Shown: positions 1 to 6,379 of the stretch, in pieces
Position numbering within the stretch: position 1 is the stretch's first letter
Layout of the letters: the number at the start of each line of letters is the position of its first letter
Program-made: the position numbers and the translations under genes
The notes under the pieces: generated by a model
What the model was told of the DNA's origin: nothing
Database searches by the model: none
The model's input: the letters and a program-made list of their open reading frames with translations, nothing else
IMG/VR virus record: IMGVR_UViG_3300027137_000011
Location: 1 to 29,723 of that record
Direction: 5' to 3' (one strand)
DNA length: 29,723 nucleotides
Source of the DNA: a virus

Positions 1-1
1 A

Positions 2-217
2 TCTGGAACTGCGAATACTGGCGGCGGCGGCGGTGGCGGATCTATTGTTTCGGGTTCGACTTATGGTGGCGGTGGCACGGGCGGCTCTGGCATCGTCATC
101 ATCCGCTATCCAAACACTTATGCAAATGCAGCATCCACAACCGGCTCGCCCACCTTCACCAACACGGGCGGCTACAAGATTTACAAGTTCACGGGATCAG
201 GGAGCATCACCTTCTAA
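2..217 (+). CDS. Glycine-rich tail fibre protein, C-terminal end (partial)
   Basis: This frame is open from the left edge to the TAA at 215-217, so only the last 71 residues are present. They start with a run of seven glycines, continue through a second Gly/Ser/Thr-rich stretch into a GGSGIVIIRYP motif, and end YKIYKFTGSGSITF. From memory, this pattern is the usual C-terminus of large glycine-rich phage tail fibre or receptor-binding proteins, where loops of glycine present the host-contacting surface. The next gene starts in the stop codon (TAATG) and belongs to a family usually found just after such fibres. The N-terminal attachment domain lies outside the window. The fibre assignment rests on composition and context, not on a full domain. 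Confidence 0.75.
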   Translation, partial: SGTANTGGGGGGGSIVSGSTYGGGGTGGSGIVIIRYPNTYANAASTTGSPTFTNTGGYKIYKFTGSGSITF

Positions 218-588
218 TGGCAAACTTTGCCCAGCTCGACGAAAACTACATCGTCACAGAAGTGGTCGTCGTCAACAACGAGACGATCAATGATCTCCCG
301 TTTCCTGAGAGCGAACCAGTTGGCGTGGCGTTCCTGCAATCGCTCTTTGGTTCAACGACCATCTGGAAGCAGACCAGCTACAACGCCAACTTCCGCAAGA
401 ATTATGCAGGGATCGGCTACACCTATGACCAAGTGCTGGATGCATTCATTGCGCCGCAGCCCTATCCGTCATGGGTTTTGAACACGACCACATGCCAATG
501 GCAGGCCCCTGTCCCGTATCCCGACGATGGAAAAATGTATATATGGGATGAGGCAACCTTGTCTTGGGTCTTGGTGGAGCAACCCTAA
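217..588 (+). CDS. Conserved fibre-associated phage protein
   Basis: The product is 123 residues. It begins MANFAQLDENYIVTEVVVVN and contains NYAGIGYTYD, a PQPYPSWVLN motif and a Trp-rich end (DGKMYIWDEATLSWV). I recall this exact architecture from many aquatic phages, where it sits next to tail fibre genes and has no established function. A fibre accessory or chaperone-like role would fit the position but is inference. The ATG overlaps the fibre stop by one base (TAATG), with a GGGAG upstream at about 199-203. It is cytoplasmic in character, with no signal peptide or membrane segment. Codon use resembles its neighbours. Confidence 0.8.
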   Translation: MANFAQLDENYIVTEVVVVNNETINDLPFPESEPVGVAFLQSLFGSTTIWKQTSYNANFRKNYAGIGYTYDQVLDAFIAPQPYPSWVLNTTTCQWQAPVPYPDDGKMYIWDEATLSWVLVEQP

Positions 589-1568
589 TGGCATTCGTAA
601 CCGCTGACCGCATCGCTGACACAACGACAACAGTGGGGACTTCTCCGCTCGTTGTGTCTGGCACTGCGCCTCTTGGCAGTCGGACGTTTTCGACTGTCAT
701 GAGTGTTGGCGACACCTGCTATTATTCAGTCCAACACCAAACGATAAACGAGTGGGAAGTTGGTCTTGCCACCTACTCATCAGCTAACACGCTCACCCGT
801 ACCACCATCTACTCGTCATCCAATGCTGGTTCTGCTGTTACATTCTCGGCGGGGACTAAGGACGTTTTCATCACGATGGCGGCGGCGAGGTCTCCGCAAC
901 TGGACGCGTCAGGGAATGTCACGGCTCTTGGCATTCCAGCTTCAGCAACTTTAACAAATGCCACAGGTCTTCCTTTGACAACAGGTGTCACAGGAACTTT
1001 GCCTATCGCCAACGGCGGAACTAACCTCTCATCTGTTGGATCTGCTGGCAACGTGCTGTTCACCACCAATGGAACCGCTTGGTCATCGACTGCGAAGATC
1101 GTTCAAGCAGCATCTGTTTCACCTTCAGGAACCGCTGCCGCATCCTTTACTGGGCTGCCGTCTTGGGTAAAACGTGTGGTGTTGCAGTTCTCTGCGCTTA
1201 CTAGCGCCACTGGTGGCGCGACTATGGTGGTGCAGCTTGGAACCGGCGCAACGCCGACATATACAACGTCTGGATATACGGGTACACTTGGTCTTACTTT
1301 TAACGGAACTGCCAGCGCGGCTTCTGCGCTTTCGTCTGGTTTTACCATTAACACTGGATATGCGGCCAACGCTGCAATTTATGGGACCGTCACCTTAACC
1401 AATTTGACTGGAAACACTTGGATAGGGAATATGAATTTTGGCCGTACCGGCACACTTATGTCCGGCGGCGGTGGTGGTATCATTGCCCTTGGCGCGACTT
1501 TAACCGCCGTGCAAATTTTGAGTTCTGCCAACTACAACGGCGGAACTGTCAGTATCCTGTACGAATGA
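588..1568 (+). CDS. Tail fibre-like virion protein
   Basis: The product is 326 residues when started at the ATG at 588, which overlaps the previous stop as TAATG. An in-frame ATG at 564 would add eight residues and overlap the previous gene more, so I prefer 588. The first ~100 residues (MAFVTADRIADTTTT, a VGDTCYY motif, then NEWEVGLATYSS and TKDVFITMAAA) match a conserved N-terminal module I recall from phage fibre-like proteins. The middle is a low-complexity Ser/Thr/Gly/Ala region (LPLTTGVTGTLPIANGGTN), typical of fibre shafts. The C-terminal ~150 residues are beta-rich with a GGGGG run and look like a specific tip domain. It is likely part of the adsorption apparatus. Which ligand it binds cannot be told. 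Confidence 0.75.
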   Translation: MAFVTADRIADTTTTVGTSPLVVSGTAPLGSRTFSTVMSVGDTCYYSVQHQTINEWEVGLATYSSANTLTRTTIYSSSNAGSAVTFSAGTKDVFITMAAARSPQLDASGNVTALGIPASATLTNATGLPLTTGVTGTLPIANGGTNLSSVGSAGNVLFTTNGTAWSSTAKIVQAASVSPSGTAAASFTGLPSWVKRVVLQFSALTSATGGATMVVQLGTGATPTYTTSGYTGTLGLTFNGTASAASALSSGFTINTGYAANAAIYGTVTLTNLTGNTWIGNMNFGRTGTLMSGGGGGIIALGATLTAVQILSSANYNGGTVSILYE

Positions 1569-1577
1569 GGGGCACAC

Positions 1578-1769
1578 ATGCAACGCACTGAAGTCAATGT
1601 CCAAACCGGCGAAGTCAAGATCATCCAGTTCACGCCGGAGGAAGAGGCGGCTGCGCTGGCCTATGCCGCCACCATTCAGGAGCCTGTGCCGGTGAAGCCG
1701 ACGCTGGAGGAGCTTCAGGCGCAGCTTGCGGCTATCTCGGCGCAGATACAGGAACTGGCAGCCGGGTAA
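1578..1769 (+). CDS. Small coiled-coil protein in the tail fibre cluster
   Basis: The product is 63 residues. The N-terminal half (MQRTEVNVQTGEVKIIQFTP) looks like a short beta hairpin, followed by EEEAAALAYA and a C-terminal heptad-like helix (EELQAQLAAISAQIQELAAG). From memory, similar short proteins recur beside phage tail or fibre genes and have no proven function. The helix suggests oligomerisation or binding to a fibre. A GAGGGG sequence at 1567-1572 lies six bases before the ATG and supports the start. A 65-base gap with a possible promoter follows. Confidence 0.65.
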   Translation: MQRTEVNVQTGEVKIIQFTPEEEAAALAYAATIQEPVPVKPTLEELQAQLAAISAQIQELAAG

Positions 1770-1770
1770 C

Positions 1771-1798
1771 TTGTGACTATCTAAAAAACCCATATGAT
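1771..1798 (+). promoter_or_regulatory. Candidate sigma-70-type promoter
   Basis: TTGTGA at 1771-1776 and TATGAT at 1793-1798 are separated by 16 bases, four and five matches to the bacterial -35 and -10 consensus. This lies in one of the few real gaps of the late region. It would start RNA near 1805, about 30 bases before the GTG start at 1835. The -10 overlaps a small inverted repeat, so this is only a candidate. Confidence 0.35.
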
Positions 1799-1802
1799 GG
1801 GT
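1783..1802 (-). terminator. Possible minus-strand intrinsic terminator
   Basis: ACCCAT (1788-1793) and ATGGGT (1797-1802) form a six-base-pair stem with a three-base loop. Read on the minus strand, the stem is followed by a run of T from the A tract at 1783-1788. No minus-strand gene is known here, so it would act only on antisense RNA coming from the right. The stem is short and only half GC, and the overlap with the promoter candidate makes this doubtful. Confidence 0.2.
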
Positions 1803-1834
1803 CGTACACCTGCTTCACAAGGAGTTGACCCGTC

Positions 1835-3004
1835 GTGGCATCCCGGCTTGGCATAGGTTCAGCACCAATCGCAAGTTTCCCCATTAGTGGGGCTATTAGC
1901 GTTGGTGGAGGGAACGCCTATACGCTCAGCGCAGAAGTAGGGACTTACACCCAGACTGGTAATCCTGTTACTTTTTCTGTTTCGGCTTCGTATACGCTCA
2001 CTGCGGGAGCCGGAACTTACACCCAGACTGGCGGTCCTGTTACTTTTTTTCGTACAGTTTCCTACACACTGGTTGCCTCCGCAGGGAGCTACACTTATAC
2101 CGGCAGCGCCGCTTCCCTCGCGCTTGCAAGGCAGCTCGTCGGGTCTTCGGGTCTATACAGCTATACCGGAAACGCTGCGTCCATCACCGCCACAAGACAG
2201 CTTGTCGGGTCTCCGGGCTCCTACACCTATACTGGCAGTGCAGCCTACCCTGTGGCTGCCCGACAGCTTCCTGCGTCTACAGCCTCCTACACCTACACTG
2301 GTAGCTCCGCAGCACTCCGCGCCACCAGAACAATTTCTATGTCGGCTGGAGCCTATACCTACGCGGGTATGGATATGATCCTCCGTAAGGGGTTTCTGTT
2401 TTCCACAGCCGCTGGTTCGTATTCATTAGTCGGAAACGCCGTTAATTTTCCAAGAGAATACAAATTAATATCTTCCAGCGGGCAATACTCGACTTCTGGC
2501 TCTGCCGCCACCCTGCGGGCAAACCGGCAATTTTATTTGCTTAATGCAAGTTATAGTTATGTTGGAGAATCCGCTAATCTCAGGCGCTCTATAAATATAC
2601 TGGCTGACGGTACAAACTTTACCGTCTCCGGTGTTCCAGCCAATCTTATAAGACATGCAAAACTTCCAATCGAGTTTGGCTCTTACAGCGTTTCCGGTAT
2701 ACCTGCTCGACTCGTTTTCTCCCAGTATTTTACTGGGGACATGGAGTTTATGTATGTTCCTCAAGAACTTAACACCATAACAATACCAAAGACGCCAGAA
2801 TACGATCCAGACGAGATGTTCGTCGAGCAGGAGTTGCGGACAATGGTCATCTCCGAACCTGCGGACAGAAACGCTACCTATCGAAAGACAATGGTAGTAG
2901 CGCCGGAGTGGCAGATAATGTATGTTCCTTCGAGAGATTTCACCGCTGAAGACCCTGTCCACACAGACCTTCAGGCCCAACCTAGACAGAGGGCGCTCGT
3001 ATGA
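1835..3004 (+). CDS. Repeat-containing virion/tail protein
   Basis: The product is 389 residues from a GTG start, chosen because AAGGAG at 1819-1824 lies ten bases upstream. After a 28-residue leader come twelve tandem repeats (residues 29-296): two of 24 residues, then ten of 22. The core of each is a two-strand pattern, [GS]xYxYTGxAAxLxxxRxL, conserved in the middle copies and decaying toward the end. The last 93 residues are different and carry two related stretches (MEFMYVPQEL and WQIMYVPSRDF). Stacked short beta repeats are typical of phage fibre or adhesin-like structural proteins. The gene overlaps the fibre-tail adaptor by four bases (ATGA), which supports a role at the fibre base. 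I do not recognise an enzymatic domain. Confidence 0.75.
   Translation: MASRLGIGSAPIASFPISGAISVGGGNAYTLSAEVGTYTQTGNPVTFSVSASYTLTAGAGTYTQTGGPVTFFRTVSYTLVASAGSYTYTGSAASLALARQLVGSSGLYSYTGNAASITATRQLVGSPGSYTYTGSAAYPVAARQLPASTASYTYTGSSAALRATRTISMSAGAYTYAGMDMILRKGFLFSTAAGSYSLVGNAVNFPREYKLISSSGQYSTSGSAATLRANRQFYLLNASYSYVGESANLRRSINILADGTNFTVSGVPANLIRHAKLPIEFGSYSVSGIPARLVFSQYFTGDMEFMYVPQELNTITIPKTPEYDPDEMFVEQELRTMVISEPADRNATYRKTMVVAPEWQIMYVPSRDFTAEDPVHTDLQAQPRQRALV
1919..2722 (+). repeat. Twelve in-frame coding repeats, period ~66 bp
   Basis: The repeats encode residues 29-296 of the 389-residue protein. Units 1-2 are 72 bases and units 3-12 are 66 bases. Units 3-6 (about 2063-2326) are the most alike in both DNA and protein, and later units share mainly the Y-x-Y/V-x-G core. 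This looks like expansion from the middle with older copies at the C-terminal end. Confidence 0.8.
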
Positions 3005-3294
3005 GGCTAGGAAGCTTTGTGAAGACTCCTGTCGAGCGTAAGCGATACGCTATCGACTACTCAGAGTGGCTGGACACGGGCGAGACACTGACGACCGTCA
3101 CCTATGCCGTGTCACCAACAACCACCTCACCATTGGTCGTCGATGCCAGTTCCATAGGCAGTGGTAATACCGTCGCGGTGTTCTTCATTAACGGAGGGCT
3201 CAATGGTCGCCAGTACACTGTTGATGTTGTTGCTAATACCTCTGGTGGACAAATCAAGGAAGACACAGTCCTCTTTACAGTGCGGGATGCATGA
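3001..3294 (+). CDS. Phage fibre-tail adaptor-type protein
   Basis: The product is 97 residues with pattern FVKTPVERKRYAIDYSEWLD near the N-terminus, then alternating beta strands (VTYAV, LVVDASSI, VAVFFINGG, YTVDVVANTS) and a final KEDTVLFTVRD. I recall this as the small adaptor family that joins a tail fibre to the tail tube in short-tailed phages. It is an all-beta protein with no signal or membrane segment. It starts within the stop of the repeat protein (ATGA overlap at 3001) and ends in the start of a membrane protein, so it sits exactly at the border between the adsorption and lysis genes. The family assignment is from memory of its sequence pattern. Confidence 0.75.
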   Translation: MRLGSFVKTPVERKRYAIDYSEWLDTGETLTTVTYAVSPTTTSPLVVDASSIGSGNTVAVFFINGGLNGRQYTVDVVANTSGGQIKEDTVLFTVRDA

Positions 3295-3539
3295 TGGATA
3301 CGCAGACGCTTATCAACTTCGCCCTTGGGGCATTGCTCGCGCTGGTTGGGTGGCTTGCCCGGCAACTCTGGGAAGCTGTTGAGCGCTTGAAGGCCGACAT
3401 ACATCAGCTTGAGGTAGAGCTTCCAAGTCACTATGTCAGGCGCGAAGAATTTTCAGAAGGGATCAAAGAAATCAAAGACTTGTGCAGACAAATCTTTGAT
3501 AAAGTAGATAGTTTAGAAAAGAGGAAGGCGGATAAATGA
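3291..3539 (+). CDS. Small membrane protein with coiled coil (lysis-region, holin candidate)
   Basis: The product is 82 residues. Residues 7-24 form one hydrophobic segment (LINFALGALLALVGWLA), followed by a charged helical tail with heptad character (ERLKADIHQLEVEL, then EIKDLCRQIFDKVDSLEKRK). There is no signal peptidase site. The topology fits a one-segment membrane protein with a cytoplasmic coiled coil, a pattern I recall from genes beside phage endolysins. It could be a pinholin-like protein or a lysis regulator. The ATG at 3291 overlaps the adaptor stop as ATGA; an ATG at 3294 would be an equally possible start. Confidence 0.7.
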   Translation: MMDTQTLINFALGALLALVGWLARQLWEAVERLKADIHQLEVELPSHYVRREEFSEGIKEIKDLCRQIFDKVDSLEKRKADK

Positions 3540-4009
3540 CAACGCCGGAAGAAAGGCAGGAGAAGATCGCTCTTGAAATGGCGGCAAACGCCAGCAAGGG
3601 CGCATTGGTTGAAAAAATCACCTTTGCCGGTATTCCGATCCTGTTTTCATGCGTTGTTTATTTGATGAGTGCGCTGTCTAGCGCCAACAATGAGATCATC
3701 CAGCTAAAGTCCAAGATTGCGGTTGTTGTTAATGCCGACAACAAAGCAATCCCCCCGCAGGGGACGACCATAGATATGGCTCAAATCAGGGAGCATTTAA
3801 GCGAACAGATAAGTAAAGTTGATCGTGAAAGTGCTTTGTCTCGTGCCGCGATGACGTTAGATCGAGAAAGGTCTATGGCTGCTATTGAAAAGTCGCGGCT
3901 CGATATGGCGGCAGATGCAGCACAAGCTCGCGCCTCGATCCGTTTCGATACGATGAAGATGGTTTCGGAGTTAGATAAGCGCATCACCTTGCTTGAAAAG
4001 GGACGGTGA
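3536..4009 (+). CDS. Membrane-anchored coiled-coil protein (lysis region)
   Basis: The product is 157 residues. A short charged N-terminus is followed by a transmembrane segment at about residues 28-47 (ITFAGIPILFSCVVYLMSA). From residue 50 to the end it is almost entirely helical and charged, with coiled-coil character (SEQISKVDRESALSRAAM, then MVSELDKRITLLEKG). Topology resembles an inner-membrane anchored rod, so it could be a lysis regulator or a second spanin-like protein, although a clear spanin pair lies downstream. The ATG at 3536 overlaps the previous stop as ATGA, and the stop overlaps the next start. I do not recognise a named family. Confidence 0.7.
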   Translation: MTTPEERQEKIALEMAANASKGALVEKITFAGIPILFSCVVYLMSALSSANNEIIQLKSKIAVVVNADNKAIPPQGTTIDMAQIREHLSEQISKVDRESALSRAAMTLDRERSMAAIEKSRLDMAADAAQARASIRFDTMKMVSELDKRITLLEKGR

Positions 4010-4473
4010 TGGACCCGCTCACACTCCTTGCTGCAGCCAAAGCCAGTTACGAAGCCATCAAGGCTGGTATTGCCGTAGGTAAAGAGTTGCAGAGTATGGC
4101 GGCGGACATGGGTTCGCTCTTCGATAGCGTAGCTGCCATCACCCGCACCGCTGCCGATCCGAAGGGTAGCCTGATGAGCGGCAAGTCCGCGCAGCAAATT
4201 GCGATGGAAGCCTATGCCGCCAAGGCCGAAGCCGATCAGATGATGGAAGAGTTGAAGAACCATTTCATCGGAGAGTTTGGGATTGCTGCGTGGGATCAAG
4301 TGCTTAGCCACACCACGCAGATCAAGAAAGACATGCGCGCCGCAGCTCTTGAGGCTCAGAAGGAGCAAGAAGAACTTATGCAGGCCGTGATGACATGGGG
4401 GTCAGTATTCCTTGCGCTGGTTTTGGTTATTGTTTGCATTGTCCTTCTGGTCATCAGCTTTGTCACTCGATAG
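4009..4473 (+). CDS. C-terminal-anchored membrane protein (lysis region, holin candidate)
   Basis: The product is 154 residues from the ATG at 4009 (TGATG overlap). A GTG one codon earlier is also in frame but less likely. It begins MDPLTLLAAAKASYEAIKAG, continues as an Ala-rich amphipathic helical protein, and ends in a strong hydrophobic segment (residues ~130-153, FLALVLVIVCIVLLVISFV) with a single final Arg, so it is tail-anchored. I recall proteins with this beginning from many marine T4-like and other phages, with unknown role. The position just before the lysozyme makes a holin or lysis-timing role plausible but unproven. Confidence 0.7.
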   Translation: MDPLTLLAAAKASYEAIKAGIAVGKELQSMAADMGSLFDSVAAITRTAADPKGSLMSGKSAQQIAMEAYAAKAEADQMMEELKNHFIGEFGIAAWDQVLSHTTQIKKDMRAAALEAQKEQEELMQAVMTWGSVFLALVLVIVCIVLLVISFVTR

Positions 4474-4483
4474 GAGTTACGCC

Positions 4484-5215
4484 ATGCACATGAGTCAAGG
4501 TGGGTTGGACAACCTGCTCAAGAAGTTCGAAGGCTGCAAACTTAAAGCTTATCGCTGCCCCGCAGGCGTCTGCACGATTGGCTACGGCCATACTTCCGCC
4601 GCAGGGATGCCTCAGGTTACGGACGGGATGACCATTACGCAGGCTCGCGCTGAAGAAATTCTTCGCGTAGATATTGTTAAGTATGAGCGTGCTGTGGATG
4701 ATTTGGTTAAGGTTGAACTAACCCAAAACCAGTTCGACGTGCTCGTCGATTTTGCCTACAACGCTGGTATTGGTAACCTGAAGTCCTCTACCTTACTCAA
4801 AAAGGTAAATGCCGGTAAGTTCGATGACGTCCCAGCGGAACTGATGAAGTGGACGAAGGGCGGCGGTAAAGTCCTTCCCGGATTGGTTCGTAGGCGGCAG
4901 GCTGCAGTGGACTGGTGGAATGCAAGTGAGGCCCTCGCAGATGACCATCCAGACCACCGTGCGGAACCTGATGCTCCTCCGCAAAGAACTATGGCAGACA
5001 GCAAGCAAGGTAATGCGGCGATACTCACGGCGGGTATCGGAGGATTGGGTGTTGCTAAGGAGGTCGCTGCGCAGGCAAAGGATGCGTCTGATGTGGCGGA
5101 TCAATTCGTGGGTTTACTCAGCAACCCTAACTTTATCACGATGGCTGCCGTAATAGGTCTAGGCGGAGCCATCTGGTATTGGCGTAAAAAGAACATGGAT
5201 GAGCACGGTGTTTAG
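4484..5215 (+). CDS. GH24 lysozyme (endolysin) with C-terminal membrane segment
   Basis: The product is 243 residues from ATG 4484, chosen for the AGGAG at 4472-4476 seven bases upstream; the frame extends further left but without a ribosome site. Residues 10-160 match phage lysozymes (glycoside hydrolase 24), which cut the MurNAc-GlcNAc bond of peptidoglycan. The E-x8-C-x5-T catalytic pattern is E16, C25 and T31, followed by IGYGHT. Cysteine at the T4 Asp position is the P22/R21-type variant. Later motifs are QNQFDVLVDFAYNAG and LVRRRQAAVDWW. A linker (160-215) leads to a hydrophobic C-terminal segment (217-234) ending in WRKK. This could anchor the enzyme or be a fused holin-like part. There is no N-terminal signal-arrest segment. 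Confidence 0.93.
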   Translation: MHMSQGGLDNLLKKFEGCKLKAYRCPAGVCTIGYGHTSAAGMPQVTDGMTITQARAEEILRVDIVKYERAVDDLVKVELTQNQFDVLVDFAYNAGIGNLKSSTLLKKVNAGKFDDVPAELMKWTKGGGKVLPGLVRRRQAAVDWWNASEALADDHPDHRAEPDAPPQRTMADSKQGNAAILTAGIGGLGVAKEVAAQAKDASDVADQFVGLLSNPNFITMAAVIGLGGAIWYWRKKNMDEHGV

Positions 5216-5438
5216 TATTCTACTCACCCCGCTTGGCCGCGCCGCCGCCGTTGTGATTGTCCTCACACTGGCGTTTGGCGGGCTTTATGTTAAGATCAGG
5301 TCAGACGCGATTGCCGAAGTTCAGGCCAAGGCGACGGCTGATGCTCTAGGGAGAGTTCAGAATGCGGTTAGGGCTGGCGATAGTGTTGACACTTCTTCTA
5401 GCGGGTTGCTCAAGGATGACGGGCACCGCCGAGACTAA
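5199..5438 (+). CDS. Inner-membrane spanin (Rz-like, i-spanin)
   Basis: The product is 79 residues with an uncleaved N-terminal transmembrane segment at about residues 14-31 (AAAVVIVLTLAFGGLYV) and a soluble periplasmic tail rich in Ala, Lys and Gln that could form a short coiled coil. It starts inside the end of the lysozyme gene (17-base overlap), and its own last 77 bases encode the beginning of a lipoprotein in another frame. This is the classic overlapping Rz/Rz1 arrangement. The pair is known to join inner and outer membranes at the last step of lysis in Gram-negative hosts. It is short for an i-spanin, and the assignment depends on topology and the partner gene rather than on sequence similarity. 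Confidence 0.8.
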   Translation: MSTVFSILLTPLGRAAAVVIVLTLAFGGLYVKIRSDAIAEVQAKATADALGRVQNAVRAGDSVDTSSSGLLKDDGHRRD

Positions 5439-5559
5439 CCTTTCTGCATGTACCGTTTGGAGAGATATCTCTTGGTCTACCAAGGATACCCCTCAGACGA
5501 TTACAGAGGTGAAGGTTAACAATGCCCGGAGAGAGGGCTACTGCAGAGGAGCTATGTGA
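5362..5559 (+). CDS. Outer-membrane lipoprotein spanin (Rz1-like, o-spanin)
   Basis: The product is 65 residues. It has a lipoprotein signal peptide (MRLGLAIVLTLLLAGC) with a lipobox LAGC and the lipidated Cys at residue 16. The mature part is about 50 residues and carries two more cysteines (C29, C61) that could form a disulphide-linked dimer. The ATG follows a GGGAGAG at 5350-5356. The first 77 bases lie within the i-spanin gene in a different frame. The mature part is not proline-rich, unlike lambda Rz1, but the arrangement and the lipobox make the o-spanin role convincing. A Gram-negative host follows from this. Confidence 0.85.
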   Translation: MRLGLAIVLTLLLAGCSRMTGTAETNLSACTVWRDISWSTKDTPQTITEVKVNNARREGYCRGAM

Positions 5560-5759
5560 TGGCTAAAGGTAAGATGCCCTTCGGTGGCAAGATGGCGACA
5601 CCCTTCGGTGGTAAGGAGAAGGGTAAGGAAGAGAAGATGGAAAAGAAGATGGGCAAGAAAGCCTATATGGCTGGAGAGGCCAAGGAGAAGAAGATGGGCG
5701 TGACCAAGATGGGCGCTTATAAGTCTGGCGGCATGGTCAAGGGCCGAAAGGGCTGCTGA
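5559..5759 (+). CDS. Lys/Gly/Met-rich micro-protein
   Basis: The product is 66 residues with an extreme composition: lysine, glycine and methionine dominate. It has an internal repeat (KMPFGGKMATPFGGK), a charged stretch of KEEKMEKKMGKK type, and a SGGMVKGRKGC end. No fold, membrane segment or enzymatic motif is visible, and the protein would be strongly basic and largely disordered. It begins in the stop of the spanin gene (TGATG) and starts a run of seven very small genes. Similar Lys/Gly-rich micro-proteins occur in other aquatic phages as I recall them, without known role. Binding to DNA, RNA or an acidic surface is the simplest guess. Confidence 0.65.
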   Translation: MAKGKMPFGGKMATPFGGKEKGKEEKMEKKMGKKAYMAGEAKEKKMGVTKMGAYKSGGMVKGRKGC

Positions 5760-5941
5760 TGGCCAAGAACTGGATCAAGGGCGCTATTGGAAAGCCCGGC
5801 CAACTCCACAAGGACTTGGGCGTTCCTCAGGGGCAGAAAATCCCCAAAGCGCAACTTGCTGCCGCTGCTAAGAAACCCGGTAAGGTTGGGCAACGCGCCC
5901 GCCTTGCCGTCACTCTCAGCAAGATGCGCAAGGGGAAGTGA
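5759..5941 (+). CDS. Conserved basic micro-protein (KPGQLHKDLGVPQGQKIP type)
   Basis: The product is 60 residues and highly basic. It begins MAKNWIKGAIGKPGQLHKDL and continues with VPQGQKIPKAQLAAAAKK, KPGKVGQRARLAVTL and KMRKGK. I recall this pattern as a widespread small protein in aquatic phages, close to virion genes, with no experimental function. The sequence suggests short helices separated by Gly/Pro turns, compatible with nucleic-acid binding or packing inside the capsid. The ATG overlaps the previous stop (TGATG). Confidence 0.75.
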   Translation: MAKNWIKGAIGKPGQLHKDLGVPQGQKIPKAQLAAAAKKPGKVGQRARLAVTLSKMRKGK

Positions 5942-5942
5942 C

Positions 5943-6134
5943 ATGGCAAAATCCCCCGCCGGTTCTAAGGTAAATGCGGCTGGCAACTACACTAAACCGT
6001 CCATGCGTAAGACCTTGTTCAACAAGATCAAAGCGTCGGCGGTGCAGGGTACAGCCGCAGGACAGTGGTCGGCTCGTAAGGCTCAGCTTCTTGCAAAGCA
6101 GTACAAAGCCAAAGGCGGGGGGTACAAAGACTGA
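5943..6134 (+). CDS. Conserved basic micro-protein (SPAGSKVNAAGNYTKP type)
   Basis: The product is 63 residues from ATG 5943, two bases after the previous stop. The long upstream extension in this frame overlaps the previous gene and is not used. It reads MAKSPAGSKVNAAGNYTKPS, then RKTLFNKIKASAVQG, and ends GQWSARKAQLLAKQYKAKGG. This pattern recurs in phages and, as I recall, in some large viruses of algae, usually in short Lys/Arg-rich proteins. The function is unknown. The even spread of Lys/Arg with aromatic residues suggests a nucleic-acid contact rather than an enzyme. Confidence 0.75.
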   Translation: MAKSPAGSKVNAAGNYTKPSMRKTLFNKIKASAVQGTAAGQWSARKAQLLAKQYKAKGGGYKD

Positions 6135-6379
6135 TGAAGCAACCTCAGCAATCCCTTAAAGCTTGGACTGAGCAGAAATGGCGTACCAAGTCAGGTAAGC
6201 CATCTAGTCAGACTGGCGAGCGGTATCTGCCTGAGAAAGCCATCAAATCTTTAAGTCCTTCGGAATATGCAGCTACAACCGCCGCTAAGCGCGCTGGTAA
6301 GAAAGCTGGTAAACAGTTTGTGAAGCAGCCAAAGTCTATCGCGCAGAAAGTGCGGTCGTACCGTAAGGAAGGTATGTGA
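6134..6379 (+). CDS. Conserved basic micro-protein (LKAWTEQKWRTKSGKPS type)
   Basis: The product is 81 residues. Motifs in order are SLKAWTEQKWRTKSGKPSS, GERYLPEKAIKSLSPSEYAA and GKQFVKQPKSIAQKVRSYRK. The same string of motifs is known to me from other phages and from large DNA viruses, where it is treated as a domain of unknown function. The protein has no acidic patch or cysteine and would be a compact basic domain. It overlaps its upstream neighbour by one base (TGATG), as in the rest of this run. A role as a small DNA-binding virion protein is inference. Confidence 0.75.
   Translation: MKQPQQSLKAWTEQKWRTKSGKPSSQTGERYLPEKAIKSLSPSEYAATTAAKRAGKKAGKQFVKQPKSIAQKVRSYRKEGM

Noticed and set aside
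3781-4368. 195-codon minus-strand frame in the lysis region
   Set aside because: It is opposite two tightly coupled plus-strand membrane-protein genes and shows no motif or start signal.
5787-6134. 115-codon version of the micro-protein ending at 6134
   Set aside because: The upstream part overlaps the gene at 5759-5941 in another frame, and the conserved family sequence begins at ATG 5943.
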